From: DASTCC01 sp035711465
Lineage (GTDB): Bacteria; Acidobacteriota; Vicinamibacteria; Vicinamibacterales; SCN-69-37
Direction of reading: 5' to 3'
NCBI GenBank assembly: GCA_035711465.1
Contig: DASTCC010000231.1
Location: forward strand, 1-7,235
DNA: 7,235 nt
Positions 4,733 through 7,235 of the stretch are shown in pieces. The notes beneath the pieces are model-generated. The model was not told the DNA's origin and searched no databases. It worked only from the letters and a program-made list of their open reading frames with translations. Position 1 is the stretch's first letter, and every line of letters starts with the position of its first letter. The position numbers were made by a program, and so were the translations under genes.

Positions 4733-5185
4733 ATGATCGAACTCGTGGCCGATCCCTTTCATCAGGATGCAACGGACCTTGCGGAAGACGCGCGGCGGCT
4801 CCTGTCCGAGCTGGACCGTGAAGTGCCCGGCGCCGCGGCGGCCAGCGCCGAATGCCGTCCCGCGCTCGACGTGCTCGAGACGGCGGCGGCCGTGCAGCTC
4901 GTGATGGACGTGCCGGGCGTGCCGCCCGATTCGCTCCGCGTCGCGATTCGGCGCAACACGCTGCTGATCGTCGGCGCCAAGCTTGCCGGCCGGGTCGATC
5001 CGGCGGCGCGGTATCACATGGCGGAGCGCAGCTACGGCCGCTTCGCGCGCGCCGTGCGCATCACCGGCGCGTTCGATCCGTCGAAGGCGGTGGCGGCAGT
5101 GGCGCAGGGTCAGTTGCGCATCACCTTGCCTCGCGTCCCCGAACGTCGCGGCCGCGTCGTGCTGCTGCCGGTGCAGCGCGGATGA
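4733..5185 (+). CDS. Divergent Hsp20-family protein
   Basis: 150 residues. An N-terminal helical arm (DLAEDARRLLSELDREV) and Ala-rich linker precede an alpha-crystallin domain at about 44-135: RPALDVLET, then VMDVPGVPPDSLRV, an AERSYGRFARAVRI segment (97-110) and GQLRITLPR (126-134). The layout parallels the Hsp20 encoded on the other side of the regulatory island, but sequence similarity is low and the C-terminal IxI motif is replaced by VVLLPV, so assembly or client choice may differ. The conserved middle Glu-Gly-Glu beta-strand also deviates (LLIVGAKLAG). The ATG at 4733 is used because it gives the full N-terminal helix; no Shine-Dalgarno precedes it, and GTG at 4745 is the alternative. 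Its last 4 bases overlap the start of the ymdB-like gene (ATGA), so the two are translationally coupled. It is probably controlled from the HAIR-like region. Confidence 0.88.
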   Translation: MIELVADPFHQDATDLAEDARRLLSELDREVPGAAAASAECRPALDVLETAAAVQLVMDVPGVPPDSLRVAIRRNTLLIVGAKLAGRVDPAARYHMAERSYGRFARAVRITGAFDPSKAVAAVAQGQLRITLPRVPERRGRVVLLPVQRG

Positions 5186-6006
5186 CGCGGCTCCTCTTCA
5201 TCGGCGACATCGTCGGCAAACCTGGTCGGGAACTGGTGCGGCGCGGTCTCGCCGCGATCGTGGAGCACCGCCGCATCGACCTGGTGATCGCCAACGTCGA
5301 GAACGCCGCCGCGGGCTTTGGCGTCACGCCCGACATCGCCGACGATCTGCTGTCGTACGGCGTCGGCGTGATGACCGGCGGCAATCACACCTGGGACAAG
5401 AAAGAGATCTTCCCCTACTTCGCCGATCAGCCGCGGCTGATCCGGCCGGCGAACCTGCCGCCCGGCGCGCCCGGCCGCGGCCACTACGTCGCGCGCGCGG
5501 CCAACGGCGTCAAGGTCGGCGTGGTGAACGTCATGGGCCGCGTGTTCATGACGCCGATCGACGACCCCTTCCGGATCGTCTCCGACGAGATTGCCGAAGT
5601 GCGTCGCGAGGCCAGCGTCGTGCTGGTGGATTTTCACGCGGAAGCGACGTCGGAAAAGGTGGCGATGGGCTGGCACGTGGACGGCCGTGCCACGGCCGTC
5701 GTCGGCACGCACACCCACGTCCAGACGGCCGATGAACGGGTGCTGCCGAACGGCACCGCCTACATCACCGACGTCGGCATGACCGGGCCGCACGACTCGG
5801 TGATCGGCGTCGAACGATCGGCGATCCTGCAGCGGTTCCTCACCGCGCTGCCGCAGCGTTTCGAGACCGCGCACGAAAACCCGCGGCTCAACGCGGTGGT
5901 CGTCGCCGCCGACGAGACGACCGGCCGGGCGACGGCGATCGAGCGCGTCAGCCTGTCGCTCGAAGACATCGAAGCGCTCGTCGCACGGCCGACCTCGACG
6001 GCCTAG
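5182..6006 (+). CDS. ymdB: YmdB-type metallophosphoesterase (TIGR00282 family)
   Basis: 274 residues, close to the usual 260-270. The family is a di-metal cytoplasmic phosphodiesterase; Bacillus YmdB hydrolyses 2',3'-cyclic nucleotides, can act on cAMP, and affects biofilm and sporulation decisions. All expected metal-site motifs are visible in order: GDIVGKPGR (Asp9), ANVENAAAGFG (Glu40), TGGNHTWDKKEI (Asn68, His69), DFHAEATSEK (His152), VVGTHTHVQTADE (His177, His179), and TDVGMTGPHDSVIG. No residue of the site is missing. Start and length follow the family N-terminus; the ATG at 5182 overlaps the Hsp20-like stop as ATGA. xseA begins 3 bases after its TAG. The context places a signalling or RNA-end phosphodiesterase between a chaperone and a DNA exonuclease in one transcription unit. 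Biological role in this organism is inferred from the family. Confidence 0.95.
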   Translation: MTRLLFIGDIVGKPGRELVRRGLAAIVEHRRIDLVIANVENAAAGFGVTPDIADDLLSYGVGVMTGGNHTWDKKEIFPYFADQPRLIRPANLPPGAPGRGHYVARAANGVKVGVVNVMGRVFMTPIDDPFRIVSDEIAEVRREASVVLVDFHAEATSEKVAMGWHVDGRATAVVGTHTHVQTADERVLPNGTAYITDVGMTGPHDSVIGVERSAILQRFLTALPQRFETAHENPRLNAVVVAADETTGRATAIERVSLSLEDIEALVARPTSTA

Positions 6007-6009
6007 GCG

Positions 6010-7235
6010 ATGTCCGACTACCTGCCGCTCCCCTTCGACGAGCCGGCGCCGGCGGCCGCCGAGGCGCGGCGGCCGCTCAGCGTCAGCGAGCTGTCGCAGC
6101 GGCTGAAGCAGCACGTCGAGACGCGGTTCACCGGCCTCATCGTCGAGGGCGAGATCTCCAACTGCAAGCAGTGGAGCTCGGGCCACATCTACTTCACGCT
6201 CAAGGACGACTACGCGCAGATTCGCGCCGTCATCTTCCGGATGACCGCGCGTCAGCTCAAGTTCGCGCTCGAAGACGGGATGCACGTCGTCGCCAAAGGA
6301 CGCATCAGCCTGTACGAGGTCAAGGGCGAGTATCAGCTGATCTGCGACAGCCTCGAGCCGCACGGTCTCGGCGCGTTGCAGGCGGCGTTCGAGCAGCTGA
6401 AGCGGCGTCTCCAGTCCGAAGGGCTGTTCGATCAGACGCGCAAACGCGCGCTGCCCGTGCTCCCGAGGCGCATCGGCGTGGTGACGTCGCTCGATGGCGC
6501 GGCGCTGCGCGACATCCTGCGCGTGTTGACGCGGCGCCATCCGACCGCGCAGGTCGTAATTCGCAACGCCCGCGTGCAGGGCGACGACGCGCCGCGCGAT
6601 CTGGTGCGCGCCCTGGCCGCGATTGCGCGAGTGCCCGACGTCGACGTGGTCATCATCGGCCGCGGCGGCGGCTCGGTCGAGGATCTCTGGGCGTTCAACG
6701 ACGAGTCGCTGGCGCGCGCGATCGCGCGCTGCCCGGTGCCGGTGATCTCGGCGGTCGGCCACGAGGTCGATTTCACGATTGCCGACTTCGTCGCCGACGT
6801 CCGCGCGGCGACGCCGTCGAACGCCGCCGAGCTGGTCGTCGAACGCGCCGATCACTTCTGCACGAGAATCGATCGCGCGCACGATCGGTTGCACCGGGCG
6901 ATGCGGCACGCCGCGGCCGGGTGGCATCAGCGCGCCGATCGATTGCGGCTGCGCCTGACGCACTGGCCGGTGCGGATCGCCATGCGCGACCGCGATCGCG
7001 AGGAGCTGCGGCTGCGCCTGCAGCGCGGCATTCTCGGGCGCGCGGCGCGGCTGCATCAGCGCCTCGAGACGCTGCGCCGCCGGCTCGAGCGCCGCGACGT
7101 CCGGCAGATCACCGCCGAGATGCGGACCCGCGTCGTCCGGGCCGACGCGCGGCTGCGGGCGCTCGCGACCGCACGCCAGGCCGCCGCGGCGGCGCGCGCG
7201 GCGCAGCTCGCCGGCCGGCTCGACGCGCTCAGCCC
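6010..7235 (+). CDS. xseA: Exodeoxyribonuclease VII large subunit (3' end cut by window edge)
   Basis: 408 codons are visible without a stop, so the gene runs past the window. XseA with XseB degrades single-stranded DNA in both directions to short acid-soluble oligonucleotides, acting in repair and damage tolerance. Domains in order: a Pro/Ala-rich leader (1-22), an N-terminal OB fold (about 23-117: LSVSELSQRLK, VEGEISNCKQWSSGHIYFTL, an AVIFRMTA and a VAKGRISLYEVKGEYQL segment), the catalytic core with IGVVTSLDGAALRDIL, VQGDDAP, IIGRGGGSVEDLWAFNDE (216-232), ISAVGHEVDFTIADFVADVR (246-265) and ATPSNAAELV, then a long Arg/Leu-rich coiled-coil helix (about 278-405). The window ends inside the conserved LDALSP motif, so perhaps 50-60 residues are missing. 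SLDGAA replaces the more usual S(P/K)TGAA. No Shine-Dalgarno is evident 3 bases after ymdB, suggesting coupling. xseB would be expected downstream. Confidence 0.96.
   Translation, partial: MSDYLPLPFDEPAPAAAEARRPLSVSELSQRLKQHVETRFTGLIVEGEISNCKQWSSGHIYFTLKDDYAQIRAVIFRMTARQLKFALEDGMHVVAKGRISLYEVKGEYQLICDSLEPHGLGALQAAFEQLKRRLQSEGLFDQTRKRALPVLPRRIGVVTSLDGAALRDILRVLTRRHPTAQVVIRNARVQGDDAPRDLVRALAAIARVPDVDVVIIGRGGGSVEDLWAFNDESLARAIARCPVPVISAVGHEVDFTIADFVADVRAATPSNAAELVVERADHFCTRIDRAHDRLHRAMRHAAAGWHQRADRLRLRLTHWPVRIAMRDRDREELRLRLQRGILGRAARLHQRLETLRRRLERRDVRQITAEMRTRVVRADARLRALATARQAAAAARAAQLAGRLDALS

Noticed and set aside
5110..7056. A 648-codon open frame on the minus strand opposite ymdB and xseA
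   Set aside because: It is antisense to two genes with strong family motifs, is rich in Arg/His/Asp, and shows no recognisable domain. Long antisense frames are expected opposite GC-rich genes with G/C at third positions.
1..7235. tRNA or rRNA genes, CRISPR arrays, insertion sequences, attachment sites
   Set aside because: I saw no repeat array, no transposase or integrase motif and no tRNA-like fold; the intergenic gaps, at most 170 bp, are explained by regulatory sites.

Overview
The window is GC-rich, gene-dense bacterial chromosome. An lpxD start implies an outer membrane with lipid A, and gatC-gatA implies tRNA-dependent amidation of Glu-tRNA(Gln) and/or Asp-tRNA(Asn). Together with an HspR-type heat-shock operator and a bacterial relative of the mitochondrial K+/H+ exchange family, this suggests a Gram-negative lineage such as Acidobacteriota (Vicinamibacteria-like). 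That placement is inference from gene content; no rRNA or other taxonomic marker is present.

Layout. Bases 1-1873 read leftward: a secreted zinc-dependent phospholipase C/nuclease-fold protein (941-1873), a membrane protein resembling the Mit_KHE1 family (244-933), then the 5' end of lpxD (1-186), cut by the window edge. Bases 1900-3664 read rightward as the overlapping pair gatC-gatA. The divergent starts at 1873 and 1900 are only 26 bp apart and share a 10-bp palindrome that could act as a -10 element in both directions. gatA ends tail-to-tail, with a 16-bp overlap, against a leftward gene for a very hydrophobic 114-residue membrane protein (3649-3993). Next comes a leftward Hsp20 chaperone gene (4125-4562) with a clear intrinsic terminator at 4074-4102.

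The 170 bp between 4562 and 4733 form an AT-rich regulatory island between two divergent small-heat-shock-protein genes. It holds a perfect 8+1+8 inverted repeat that matches the HAIR operator of the repressor HspR at 11 of 14 positions. Rightward from it runs a tight cluster: a divergent Hsp20-like gene (4733-5185), a YmdB-type metallophosphoesterase overlapping it by 4 bp (5182-6006), and xseA, the large subunit of exonuclease VII (6010 to the window edge), 3 bp further on.

The genes fall into four functional groups: envelope (lpxD, Mit_KHE1-like protein, phospholipase C-like protein), translation (gatCA), proteostasis (two Hsp20s), and nucleic acid or second-messenger metabolism (ymdB, xseA). 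I see no mobile element, CRISPR array, tRNA or rRNA, and no gene-free stretch over 300 bases. The points most worth following up are the HAIR-like operator with the chaperone-phosphodiesterase-nuclease cluster it may control, and the palindromic, possibly leaderless, bidirectional promoter at 1880-1889.
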